Assembly: GCF_003336875.1 (NCBI RefSeq)
Contig: NZ_QGNJ01000003.1
Span: 310,001-374,000 of the forward strand
Length of the DNA stretch: 64,000 nucleotides
Source of the DNA: Oleisolibacter albus
Lineage (GTDB): Bacteria > Pseudomonadota > Alphaproteobacteria > Azospirillales > Azospirillaceae
Direction of reading: 5' to 3'
A program made the position numbers and the translations under genes. Shown piece by piece: positions 19,408-27,425 of this stretch. Below the pieces are notes generated by a model. That model ran no database searches. It was not told the origin of the DNA and saw nothing but the letters and a program-made list of their open reading frames with translations. Position 1 is the stretch's first letter. Each line of letters begins with the position of its first letter.

Positions 19408-20205
19408 ATGGGCGCAGCACAGAATCCGGTTCAGGTGCTGGGCCGGGCCATTGCCATCCTCAACCATCTGGCGCAGTCGGACAGCGGCCTGTCCCTGACC
19501 GAGGTGGCCAGGGCGGCCGGGCTGGCCGGATCCACCGCCCACCGCATCCTGACGTCGCTGGAGGCGGAGCGTTATGTGCGCTTCGACGCGGAAACCCGTC
19601 TGTGGTCGGTGGGGGTACAGGCCTTCATCGCCGGCAGCGGCTTCCTGAAAACCCGGCATGTGGTGCAGATGGCGCGGCCGCATATGCGCACGCTGATGGA
19701 GCGCAGCGGCGAAACGGTCAATCTGGCCATCGAGGATCAGGGCAGCGCCGTCTATGTGGGGCAGGTGGAATGCCGGGAGATGATGCGCAGCTTTGCCCGG
19801 CTGGGTGGGCGCATCCCGCTGCATTGCTCCGGTGTCGGCAAGGCCCTGCTGTCGGCCGTGCCGGAGGCGCAATGGCAAAGGCTGCCGTCGCTGCTGCCGG
19901 CGTTGACGCCGCTGACCCTGACCAGCCCGGATGTCCTGCGGGCCGATCTGGGACGGATCCGCCAACGCGGCTATGCCATTGACGATGAGGAACATGCCAT
20001 CGGCCTGCGCTGTGTCGCTGCCGTCGTGTTCGACGAGCATGGGGACGCCGCCTGCGCCGTGTCGCTGGCCGGACCCAAGGCGCGCATCACCGATGAGCGC
20101 GTGCCGGTACTGGGGCAGATGGCGGTCGAGACGGCCGGTCGCATCATGGCGGAAATCGGCGGGCGGGCGCCGGTGATAGTATCCGCATCAGGAGCCGGGC
20201 AGTAA
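19408..20205 (+). CDS. IclR-family transcriptional regulator
   Basis: 265 residues; ATG 19408 follows GGGGGAGG. N-terminal winged helix-turn-helix (residues about 8-70: GLSLTEVARAAGLAGSTAHRILTSLE), then the IclR effector domain with PLHCSGVGKALLSA, RGYAIDDEEHAIGLRCVAAVVFD and the late SLAGPKARI. Family members bind small organic acids such as glyoxylate or pyruvate. Being divergent from malate synthase G with a dyad-rich spacer, it is a probable regulator of glcB and of itself. Confidence 0.93.
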   Translation: MGAAQNPVQVLGRAIAILNHLAQSDSGLSLTEVARAAGLAGSTAHRILTSLEAERYVRFDAETRLWSVGVQAFIAGSGFLKTRHVVQMARPHMRTLMERSGETVNLAIEDQGSAVYVGQVECREMMRSFARLGGRIPLHCSGVGKALLSAVPEAQWQRLPSLLPALTPLTLTSPDVLRADLGRIRQRGYAIDDEEHAIGLRCVAAVVFDEHGDAACAVSLAGPKARITDERVPVLGQMAVETAGRIMAEIGGRAPVIVSASGAGQ

Positions 20206-20478
20206 TCCGGATCGAAATCAAGATGTAGAAGGATAATATCGGATTGTTATATGCGATCGGAAAGGTTAATGTAAATTAAGCTGTGTGACGGGATGGGCTG
20301 CGAATTGTCCCAGCGCGAAAGGCCTTGAGTGTCGCGGCGTGGAGACGAAAAGCCATTTGAATAACATGGTTTACGCTTCGCTACCCACTCGGATGCGGTA
20401 AAGCCATCGGTCACAACCACGGAATGGGGGCTTGTCCTACCTTTTGCGGCATCAAGACGACCAAGCGGAGATGCCGAA

Positions 20479-22629
20479 ATGACCGATGTGATCAACCTTC
20501 GTTCCGGGGCTGCGGCCAGCGATATTCTGTCGGCGATCAATGGAGCTGGTGCGAATACTCGTATTGTCTTCCCGAAAAACGAAACGCTGACCATCGACCG
20601 TTCCGTGAAGTTCGACCTGCAGGGCCGGACCATCACCCTGGACCTCAACGGCTCCACACTGGTGCAGCAGAAGGGTGCCGGCAGCGTCCTGAACATCCAG
20701 GGTGCGCTGGAAAAGACCCAGGCCGTCAGCAGCCTGGGCCTGCAGGACGGCAAGACCGTCGTGACCTTCAAGTCTGCGCCGGAAGGGCTGAAGGTCGGGG
20801 ACTGGCTGAAGATCGGGGCCGAGGACAAGCTGCCCGGCGGCACCCATACCTCGAAGAATCCGGTGCGTATCGGCCAGGCCACCAAGATCGTCGCCATCGA
20901 CGGCAACAAGGTGATCTGCGAGCCGCCGCTGCATGAGCAGAGCCATTACAAGACCAACATCCGGGCCGCGGCCTATGAGGGCGGCCAGTTCACCCTGGAA
21001 AACGGCACCATCAAGGGCGATGGCGTCAGTGGTTCGCCGCTGGTGCGGACCATGTCGCTGGTCGAGCCTGACATCCACAAGATCATGCTGCGCGACGGCG
21101 GCGGCCCCGGTCTGGAACTGGAGAATGCCGTCCGCGCCAAGGTCACGGAAATTGCCGTCATCAACCTGAAGGACGACATCGCCCACGGCCATTACGGCTA
21201 TGGCGTCCACTCCGCCAATTCGTTCCAGACCACGGTCGACGGCATCTACGGCCAGAACACCCGGCACGTCACCGACAACAATTCCGGGTCCGACCCGGCC
21301 AATGGCGGCATCCAGAAATATGGCGGCGATATCGGGATGACGGTGCGGAACGCCGTCACCTTCGACAATGCCAACTCTGCCTATTCCACCCATTCCGAGG
21401 CCAAGCAGACCGTCTATGACCACGTCTTCGCCTTCGGCGGCCCCAGCCAGGGAGCCGTATTACGCGGCATCGACGTGAAGATGATCAACAGCGGCGGCAG
21501 CGACCTGGGTCGCGCGGTGCAGCTGTTCCGCTATGGCGATGGTGACGGCAAGCAACTGGTGCTGGACAATGTCGCCTTCCGCGACATCCGGGACAAGACC
21601 GTCTATTCCGCCGGCGCCACCCAGGACAATCTGGTCCGCAATGCCGTGCTGGAGACGGTGAAGGACTACAAGCTCCAGGCCAGCAGCACGCTGAAGCTGG
21701 ACAATGTCACCCAACTGAAGAACGGGGCAGCCGACGAAACCCTGACCGGCACCGACCGGCTGGACATCCTGCTGGGGGGCACCGGCAACGATACCCTGTC
21801 GGGCCAGGGCGGCGGCGATGTGATCTGGGGCGGAGCCGGCAGCGACGTGCTGACGGGCGGGGCCGGCCGCGACCATTTCATGTTCCATGACCTGAACGAG
21901 AGGGGCGACGTCATCACCGACTTCCAGGCCGGTGCCGGCGGCGACGTGCTGGAACTGGGAGCCCTGATGGTGCGCGCCGGCCTTATGTTCAGGGACGCCA
22001 TGGCCGGCGGCCATGTCGGCCTGCAGCAGTCGGGCAGCGATACGCTGGTGCTGATCGACAGCGATGGCGCTGCCGGAAAGTCCGCCCCGGTGACGCTGGC
22101 GACCTTGAAGGGCGTTCAGGCCTCCAGCCTGACGGCGGACAACATCTCCACCCATCTCGGGGACTCCGCCATTCCTGTGACCAAGCCACCGGTCGATGTG
22201 CAGCCGATCCCGGCGGAGCCCGTTCCCGCACCGGCCCCGAAGCCCGTGCCGACGCCCGTCCCCGCACCGCAGCCGGTGCCCACCCCGGCGCCTTCGCCGA
22301 CGCCGGTTCCCGCTCCGGAACAGCCCGCCGGCATCGGTGACGTGATCAAGGATCTGGCGGTGCGGCCGGGCAGCTATTTCAGCTTCCGCCTGCCTACCGG
22401 CAAGGATGCCGACGGCGACGCCATCACATACAAGGTCAGCATGGCGGACGGGAAGGCCCTGCCGAGCTGGATGCTGACCAAGGACGGCAGTTTGGGCTTC
22501 ACGCCGAAGGCCTGGGACAAGGGCGACCATCATCTGATGGTCACAGCCTATGCCGACGGCCACGCCATCGGCCAGGACGCCTTCACGCTGCATGTGGGCG
22601 GCAACGCCCATAACGGCTTCCTGCTGTAA
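20479..22629 (+). CDS. Secreted parallel beta-helix protein with RTX repeats and Ig-like C-terminus
   Basis: 716 residues, ATG 20479 with GGAG 8 nt upstream, no N-terminal signal peptide. Residues 1-410 read as a right-handed parallel beta-helix similar to pectate-lyase/alginate-epimerase folds (e.g. TITLDLNGSTL, TLENGTIKGDG). Residues about 420-470 hold calcium-binding nonapeptide repeats (GGTGNDTLSGQGGGD, GGAGSDVLTGGAGRD) followed by FMFHD and an RTX-terminal-like domain. A proline/valine-rich linker of PVPxPxP repeats (about 570-620) leads to a cadherin/He_PIG-like domain. The layout implies type I secretion and a polysaccharide or extracellular-matrix role; catalytic residues are not identifiable, and no T1SS genes adjoin. 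Confidence 0.85.
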   Translation: MTDVINLRSGAAASDILSAINGAGANTRIVFPKNETLTIDRSVKFDLQGRTITLDLNGSTLVQQKGAGSVLNIQGALEKTQAVSSLGLQDGKTVVTFKSAPEGLKVGDWLKIGAEDKLPGGTHTSKNPVRIGQATKIVAIDGNKVICEPPLHEQSHYKTNIRAAAYEGGQFTLENGTIKGDGVSGSPLVRTMSLVEPDIHKIMLRDGGGPGLELENAVRAKVTEIAVINLKDDIAHGHYGYGVHSANSFQTTVDGIYGQNTRHVTDNNSGSDPANGGIQKYGGDIGMTVRNAVTFDNANSAYSTHSEAKQTVYDHVFAFGGPSQGAVLRGIDVKMINSGGSDLGRAVQLFRYGDGDGKQLVLDNVAFRDIRDKTVYSAGATQDNLVRNAVLETVKDYKLQASSTLKLDNVTQLKNGAADETLTGTDRLDILLGGTGNDTLSGQGGGDVIWGGAGSDVLTGGAGRDHFMFHDLNERGDVITDFQAGAGGDVLELGALMVRAGLMFRDAMAGGHVGLQQSGSDTLVLIDSDGAAGKSAPVTLATLKGVQASSLTADNISTHLGDSAIPVTKPPVDVQPIPAEPVPAPAPKPVPTPVPAPQPVPTPAPSPTPVPAPEQPAGIGDVIKDLAVRPGSYFSFRLPTGKDADGDAITYKVSMADGKALPSWMLTKDGSLGFTPKAWDKGDHHLMVTAYADGHAIGQDAFTLHVGGNAHNGFLL

Positions 22630-22654
22630 GCGCAAACGCCGGATCGGTGGATGC

Positions 22655-22680
22655 GGCCCGGCGGGGATGCCCGCCGGGCC
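22655..22680. terminator. Bidirectional hairpin between RTX protein and Na/Pi transporter genes
   Basis: Perfect 11-bp stem (22655-22665 with 22670-22680), 4-nt loop, between convergent stops. Confidence 0.7.
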
Positions 22681-22693
22681 GTGCCTGTCGGCG

Positions 22694-23809
22694 TCATTCG
22701 GCCGGCTGTGCCGCTTCTTGCTCCACCGGCCCCTTTGCCCGGGCATCAGGGATCAACCATCGCAGTGCCCGGGTCACGCCGCGGGTGAAGGGCAGAACCA
22801 GCAGCACCCCCACGACATTGAAGGCGACATGGGCGTTGGCGATCTGGCGGGGCACATCGTTCCCCGCCGTGTCCGCGGCCCAGCCCGTCAACTGCTCGAT
22901 GAAAAGCAGCCCCAGGGCCACCGTGGCGATGTTGAACAGCAGGTGGAACAGTCCGGCGCGCACCGCATCACGGGACCGGCCGATGGTGGCGACCAGCGTG
23001 TCGCTGCAGGTGCCGATTTCCGCCCCCAGCATCATGGCGACGCCGGCCGGCAGCGTGATCAGCCCCTGGCTGGCCAGGGTGATGATGATGCCCATGGTGG
23101 CGCTGCTCGACTGGATCAGCAGTGTCATGACGCACCCCGCCACGGCGCCCAGTAGGGGCGTTTCCATCCGCTCGACCCAGCGCAGCAGGCCGGGGTGCCC
23201 CTCCAGCGGCTCCGCGCTGCTGCCGATGACATGCAGGCCGAAAAAGATCAGCCCGATGGAGAACATGACCATGCCGGCGCGGCGCCAAACCTCGGAGCGG
23301 GGCAGGAAGGCCAGGAGCAGGCCGATGGCAAGGGCCAGCGGCGCGTACTGGTCGATATCCAGGGCGAAGATCTGGCTGGACAGCGTCGTGCCGATGTTGC
23401 TGCCCATGATGACCGGGATGACGTGGGCGAAGCTCAACAGCCCTGCATTGACGATGGCGATCAGGATGATGATGGTCACCGAGGAACTGTCGAGGATGAA
23501 GGTGGCCAGGGTTCCCGTGCCCACGCCGACCACGCGGTTGCGGGCCGACAGTTCCAGCACTTGGCGCATGCGATCGCCGGCCATCTGGCGCAATGCGCCG
23601 GACAGCTGGGTAACGCCGTAGAGGAACAGCGACAGGCCGGCGATGAACTCGATGGCCAGTTGCCACCAGTCGATCCGTTGCGGCGCACCATCCTGGGCCA
23701 GCACGGTCGTAGACAGCAGCAGCGCCAGAAAAGGCGCCCCGATCAGGGCCAGTACCCGACCCGGGCGCGGCGCAACGAACAGTCGTCTGTGTGTGGAGCA
23801 GCGCGACAT
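22694..23809 (-). CDS. Na/Pi-cotransporter family protein (NptA/PhoU-less short form)
   Basis: 371 residues from ATG 23809 (GGGAG 9 nt upstream; a TTG at 23848 is less likely). Two inverted Na_Pi_cotrans repeats are visible with the QSSSAT signature: DSSSVTIIILIAIVNAG (first) and IQSSSATMGIIITLAS (second), plus GSNIGTTLSS and GAEIGTCSDT. Eight or so membrane helices. The family couples sodium to phosphate transport at the inner membrane. Unlike YjbB-type relatives it lacks a C-terminal PhoU domain. Confidence 0.9.
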   Translation of the reverse strand: MSRCSTHRRLFVAPRPGRVLALIGAPFLALLLSTTVLAQDGAPQRIDWWQLAIEFIAGLSLFLYGVTQLSGALRQMAGDRMRQVLELSARNRVVGVGTGTLATFILDSSSVTIIILIAIVNAGLLSFAHVIPVIMGSNIGTTLSSQIFALDIDQYAPLALAIGLLLAFLPRSEVWRRAGMVMFSIGLIFFGLHVIGSSAEPLEGHPGLLRWVERMETPLLGAVAGCVMTLLIQSSSATMGIIITLASQGLITLPAGVAMMLGAEIGTCSDTLVATIGRSRDAVRAGLFHLLFNIATVALGLLFIEQLTGWAADTAGNDVPRQIANAHVAFNVVGVLLVLPFTRGVTRALRWLIPDARAKGPVEQEAAQPAE

Positions 23810-24088
23810 GGACCGTTTCTCCCATCCAGCAGAGAAGCGGACGCTCAACCGTCGCTATCCGGTGGGCGTGGCAAGGGGTCTTGTTGAAATTTCTGTGACA
23901 GTCGTCCGGCCAACGGCGCGCAGACGGTAGCAGTGCCACTGCAATCAAGCCAAAGACGCCGCGCGAAGGAGGAAAGGCCGGCTCACCGGACTGGCAGCGC
24001 CACGGCAGAACACCGCCCGGTGACGGGACCGGTGGGACTATGCGCGGCCTGCTTGGACCGGCCCTGGCAAACGAAAGCTGGAGCGTCC

Positions 24089-24108
24089 CCTGATCCGGCC
24101 GGATCAGG
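24089..24108. terminator. 20-bp perfect palindrome at the end of the 59-residue protein gene
   Basis: CCTGATCCGGCCGGATCAGG is a perfect palindrome spanning the stop codon of the small gene; it can form a hairpin in either transcript but has no U-tract. Confidence 0.5.
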
Positions 24109-24283
24109 AGGCCTTCGCCGCCTGCGCATCCTCCTCCAATCCCAGGATCTCCTCGGGATGGCCCCCCAGCCGTCTGACCAGGGCAATGCGCTGGATTGCT
24201 TCATCCCGACTGAACCCGTTCAGTTCGAGGACATGCACCACACGCTCCAGAACGGGAGCCGCTTGCTGCTGAGCATGTGACAT
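24104..24283 (-). CDS. Small soluble protein of 59 residues, unknown
   Basis: A short gene with a convincing start: ATG 24283 preceded by GAGG at 6 nt. The protein begins MSHAQQQAAPVLERVVHVLE and continues with an amphipathic stretch GFSRDEAIQRIALVRRLGGH and an acidic end GLEEDAQAA, so it looks like two or three helices. I do not recognise the family. Codon use is like the neighbours. It is followed by a perfect palindrome and sits alone between the Na/Pi transporter and the metallophosphoesterase; GFSRDEA could hint at a helical regulator or antitoxin-like fold, but this is a guess. Confidence 0.6.
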   Translation of the reverse strand: MSHAQQQAAPVLERVVHVLELNGFSRDEAIQRIALVRRLGGHPEEILGLEEDAQAAKAS

Positions 24284-24617
24284 CTACCGCCTCAATGTCA
24301 GGCTGCAACCGGGGCCGCACTATGGACGCAGACGGCAGGATGGGCAAGGTGGCACAGGCGGCAGGTCTGCTCCCTTCGCGCAGCGAAGCGACATGCCTGC
24401 ACTGTGTGCGACAATGGCAGGCAGGCGATCTGCCGTTTTCGGGGGAATATCCCGCCTCGATCATCCGGATGCCGAGTGTGTGGTCATTCCGTCGCAGGCG
24501 GCGCACAATGTTTCCTTGGCCTGCCTTCTCGCCGTTGTCCTTGGTCGGATGCGGTCGTCTGCGTTAAGGTGCCCGCCCGCCTTCACGGCGGCTTCCGTAT
24601 GGAGTCCATGTCTGTCG
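24284..24617. other. 334-bp spacer between the small gene and the metallophosphoesterase gene
   Basis: Divergent promoter region. I find no gene with a usable ribosome binding site in it and no repeat I can support. Confidence 0.5.
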
Positions 24618-25631
24618 ATGCATGCTCCTCACCCGATGCCCCTCCAGCTTACGCCCGACGAGACGGCGGTGCTGGAGTCGTTGCGGCCGCGTCTTGGTGC
24701 CACCTATCTCCGCCAGCGCCTGGGTTTGGAACAGGACCATGAGGCTTGGGTGCTGCGGCGCGGCCGGCGTTTCCTGCATCTGGAAAACCTGCTGATCGTG
24801 CATGGGCTCATCCGGGGGACGCTGCGTCTGTCGGGCCTGCATAGCGTTGGGCAGCGCAACGCCCGGCGAATCCTGCTCCGGGAGCAGGATGTGGTCCTGC
24901 CGGGCCTGCCGTCAGCCTTCGACGGCTTCACCCTGCTGCACCTGTCCGATCTGCATCTGGACATCAATACGACCTTCACCGCGGCGCTGGTCGAGCGGGT
25001 GCGGGACTTGCGCTACGATGCCTGCGTCCTGACCGGTGATTACCGGGCCAGGACCTTCGGCCCTTTTGATGCGGTGATCGAGGCACTGGGGCGGTTGCGG
25101 ACGGCACTGCATGGCCCGCTTTACGGCATCCTCGGCAATCACGACACCATTCGTCTGGTGCCACCTATGGAAGCCATGGGCTATCGCATGCTGATGAACG
25201 AGAGTGTCCGATTGGACCGGAACGGCGCCTCTCTGTATCTGGCCGGTATCGATGACGCCCATTATTACCGGACCGAGAATTTTCATCGGGCTGGCCACGA
25301 TATTCCATCCGATGCCGTCTCGGTTCTGCTGTCGCACACGCCGGAGGTCTACCGCCGGGCTGCCCATGCCGGTTTTGCCCTGATGCTGTGTGGCCACACC
25401 CATGGCGGCCAGATCTGCCTGCCAGGCGGCATTCCTATCCTGACTGATGCCGACAGCCCCCGGGCCTATGCCCGGGGGGCTTGGCGCTATCATGGTCTGC
25501 AGGGCTACACCTCGCCCGGTGCCGGGACATGCATCGTCGATATCCGCCTGAACTGTCCGCCGGAGGTGACCCTGCATCGGTTGCGGTGCGGTGGACCGGT
25601 GGCCGTCAGTAAGGGCGGTCGCGCAGCCTGA
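24618..25631 (+). CDS. Calcineurin-like metallophosphoesterase (YkuE/YaeI type)
   Basis: 337 residues from ATG 24618; an ATG at 24636 is also possible and neither has a strong ribosome site. The five metal motifs are present: LSDLHLD, LTGDY, GNHD, LLSHTPE and CGHTHGGQ. YaeI/YkuE-type members are membrane-associated phosphodiesterases; the N-terminal 90 residues here are not hydrophobic and may be a unique domain. The 3' end overlaps the convergent CDP-archaeol-synthase-like gene by 26 nt. Confidence 0.92.
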   Translation: MHAPHPMPLQLTPDETAVLESLRPRLGATYLRQRLGLEQDHEAWVLRRGRRFLHLENLLIVHGLIRGTLRLSGLHSVGQRNARRILLREQDVVLPGLPSAFDGFTLLHLSDLHLDINTTFTAALVERVRDLRYDACVLTGDYRARTFGPFDAVIEALGRLRTALHGPLYGILGNHDTIRLVPPMEAMGYRMLMNESVRLDRNGASLYLAGIDDAHYYRTENFHRAGHDIPSDAVSVLLSHTPEVYRRAAHAGFALMLCGHTHGGQICLPGGIPILTDADSPRAYARGAWRYHGLQGYTSPGAGTCIVDIRLNCPPEVTLHRLRCGGPVAVSKGGRAA

Positions 25632-26124
25632 TCCGGAACAGCAGCCGCGACAGGGTAAAGTCGACGATGGCGAAGGCGACGACCAGCAGGCCAACGTCGA
25701 TCCAACTCAGCCCGAGGGCCGGGCGCAACAGGGCCAGCGGCAGCAGGGCCTCCGGTATATAGTCCAGACCCAGTGCCCGCCCGTGGGGCGGCAGGCCGAG
25801 ACGGCGCTTGATGAAGCTGCTGACCAGATCGCCGCACAGCGATCCGATGCCCAGCAGGGCGCCGGTCAGGACATCGAGTCCCAGCAGCGGCGCGGCACCT
25901 GCGGCGGCGGCCGTTCCCGCCACCAGCCCGCGCACGGTCTTGGCCGGCCCGAACAGGCGACGGCCATCGCCGAAGCGACAGCCGCCATCGACCGGATAGG
26001 CCAGGGTTTCACCCATGAATTTCGCGGCGAGGATCGGCGCGCCATTGGCAAGACCAAGCAGCAACAGAATCTGGAGCAGGAAAAGCGTGTGAGCGACGCC
26101 ATTCTGCACCAGCGTGTCCGCCAT
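25606..26124 (-). CDS. CDP-archaeol synthase (CarS)-like membrane protein
   Basis: 172 residues; ATG 26124. Several membrane helices carry the CarS/DUF46 pattern: LANGAPILAAK, PVDGGCRFGDGRRLFGPAKTVRG and GDLVSSFIKRRLGLPPHGRALGLDYIPEALLP, which holds the motif aspartates and lysines. In archaea the family transfers CMP to digeranylgeranylglyceryl phosphate; bacterial relatives are of unclear role but probably activate an unusual phospholipid with CTP at the membrane. The convergent neighbour is a metallophosphoesterase, which could process the same lipid (inference). Confidence 0.85.
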   Translation of the reverse strand: MADTLVQNGVAHTLFLLQILLLLGLANGAPILAAKFMGETLAYPVDGGCRFGDGRRLFGPAKTVRGLVAGTAAAAGAAPLLGLDVLTGALLGIGSLCGDLVSSFIKRRLGLPPHGRALGLDYIPEALLPLALLRPALGLSWIDVGLLVVAFAIVDFTLSRLLFRIRLRDRPY

Positions 26125-26211
26125 GGGCCGCCCCCGCAATCGGTCATGGGAAGTCGGCGCAGTCTAATCTGTTTGGGGCCGAAACCCCACAGCGCCGTGA
26201 GTCGCGGACTG

Positions 26212-26673
26212 TCAAACCTTGGCGGGCCGCCCGGAGGGATCGAGATCGGCGGCGGCAAGAATGAGGTGTTCCATGGCGTCCAGCGCCGTAGGGGACTGGA
26301 TGCGGTCCAGGGCCCGCACCAGTTCCAACGTTTCGCGCCGGCCCTCGAAGGCGGGACCGACCGCGGAGTCGCTGTCTGCGTCGGAAGACAATCCGTTGAT
26401 GTCCAGCCCCTCGAAGAACCAATCCGGGGCGACACCGAGAACCTGGCCGACCTGCCAAAGGCGGCTGGCGCAGAGGCGATTGGTGCCCCGTTCGTATTTC
26501 TGGACCTGCTGGAAGGTGAGGCCGAGGGCCTCACCCAGCTTGTCCTGGCTCATGCCCAGCAGCATGCGGCGCTGGCGCATACGGGCGCCGATATGGGCAT
26601 CCACAGCCGCTCTCCGCGCGGAAGCGGGAGACACGGCCTCGTCACGGTCAGCGCGCGCCTGCTGGTCCGGCAT
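26212..26673 (-). CDS. XRE-family transcriptional regulator
   Basis: 153 residues. The helix-turn-helix core at about residues 26-90 is typical of HTH_3 regulators (MRQRRMLLGMSQDKLGEALGLT, FQQVQKYERGTNRLCASRLWQVGQVLG). The C-terminal half (about 95-153) is unassigned. The start overlaps the preceding MucR gene as TGATG, a coupled pair. Related XRE genes of this layout often act with MucR in symbiosis, motility or polysaccharide control. Confidence 0.92.
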   Translation of the reverse strand: MPDQQARADRDEAVSPASARRAAVDAHIGARMRQRRMLLGMSQDKLGEALGLTFQQVQKYERGTNRLCASRLWQVGQVLGVAPDWFFEGLDINGLSSDADSDSAVGPAFEGRRETLELVRALDRIQSPTALDAMEHLILAAADLDPSGRPAKV

Positions 26674-27065
26674 CAGGCTCTCCGCGACTTGCGGCCGAGG
26701 CCAATCTGCTTGGCCAGGGTGGACCGCTGTTCGGCATAATCAGGCGCTGTCATCGGGTAATCCTTCGGCAGGCCCCAGCGCGCCCGGTATTCCTCCGGGG
26801 TCATGCCATAGGTCGACTTCAGATACCGCTTCAGCATCTTCAGCTTCTTGCCATCTTCCAGGCAGATGATGTGGCTGGGGGTCACCGACTTTTTGATCGG
26901 CACAGCCGGGACCAGCGGTTCAGCCACCGGCTCCGGCTCCTTGCCGAGATTGGCAAGAGCGATATGGACCGCCTGGATCGCATCTGGCAGGGCTGCCGGC
27001 TCCACAGGATTGTTGGACACATACGCCGATATGATTTTGGCGGTCAGGCCGACGAGATCAGACAA
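26673..27065 (-). CDS. MucR/Ros-family regulator lacking the zinc-ligand histidines
   Basis: 130 residues. TTG start at 27065 with GGAG 7 nt upstream; no ATG fits. The MucR signature is preserved at the ends: SDLVGLTAKIISAYVSNN at the start and MTPEEYRARWGLPKDYPM at the zinc-finger end. In the finger itself the Cys of ICLEDG is present, but the expected ligand pair in KRHLRTH reads KRYLKSTY, so both histidines are absent. Zinc-free homologues of this family are known in Mesorhizobium, so it may still fold and bind AT-rich DNA. MucR proteins control exopolysaccharide, motility and stress genes. Confidence 0.9.
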   Translation of the reverse strand: MSDLVGLTAKIISAYVSNNPVEPAALPDAIQAVHIALANLGKEPEPVAEPLVPAVPIKKSVTPSHIICLEDGKKLKMLKRYLKSTYGMTPEEYRARWGLPKDYPMTAPDYAEQRSTLAKQIGLGRKSRRA

Positions 27066-27425
27066 TTTTGGTCTCCACTTAAAATATTAGACGATATGTA
27101 TAGTCAGACGAGCGTGCGATCAAGAGGCAGTTTCGTCCTTAGGTGTTTCTTTCCTTGTCATTCGCCATTTTACCATGCCATCGACTGCGGCTCTGCCTGC
27201 AATGCAGAAACCGAAACGCTGGGGTATGGTGTGATGTTTGCGCCGGAGTTGCCCTGACTGAATTCAGGCGCCAGCGGGGATGACGGCAGGAGCGGGAGCC
27301 TGTGCTTTGTCTTCGGCTCATCTGCCTCAGTGCCTTCTGGAGAAAGTTCAGCCACCGCATTACGGTGGGGCCACGGAAACAACCCCGGTCCGGGACAGCG
27401 GGCCGTGTCGCAGGAGGTCTTCGGC
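27066..27425. other. 360-bp spacer, AT-rich at the mucR-like end
   Basis: The first 60 bp are AT-rich (e.g. minus-strand TATACATATCGTCTAATAT), suited to a promoter and to MucR autoregulation, since MucR proteins bind T-A-step-rich DNA. Nothing gene-like is visible in the rest. Confidence 0.5.
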
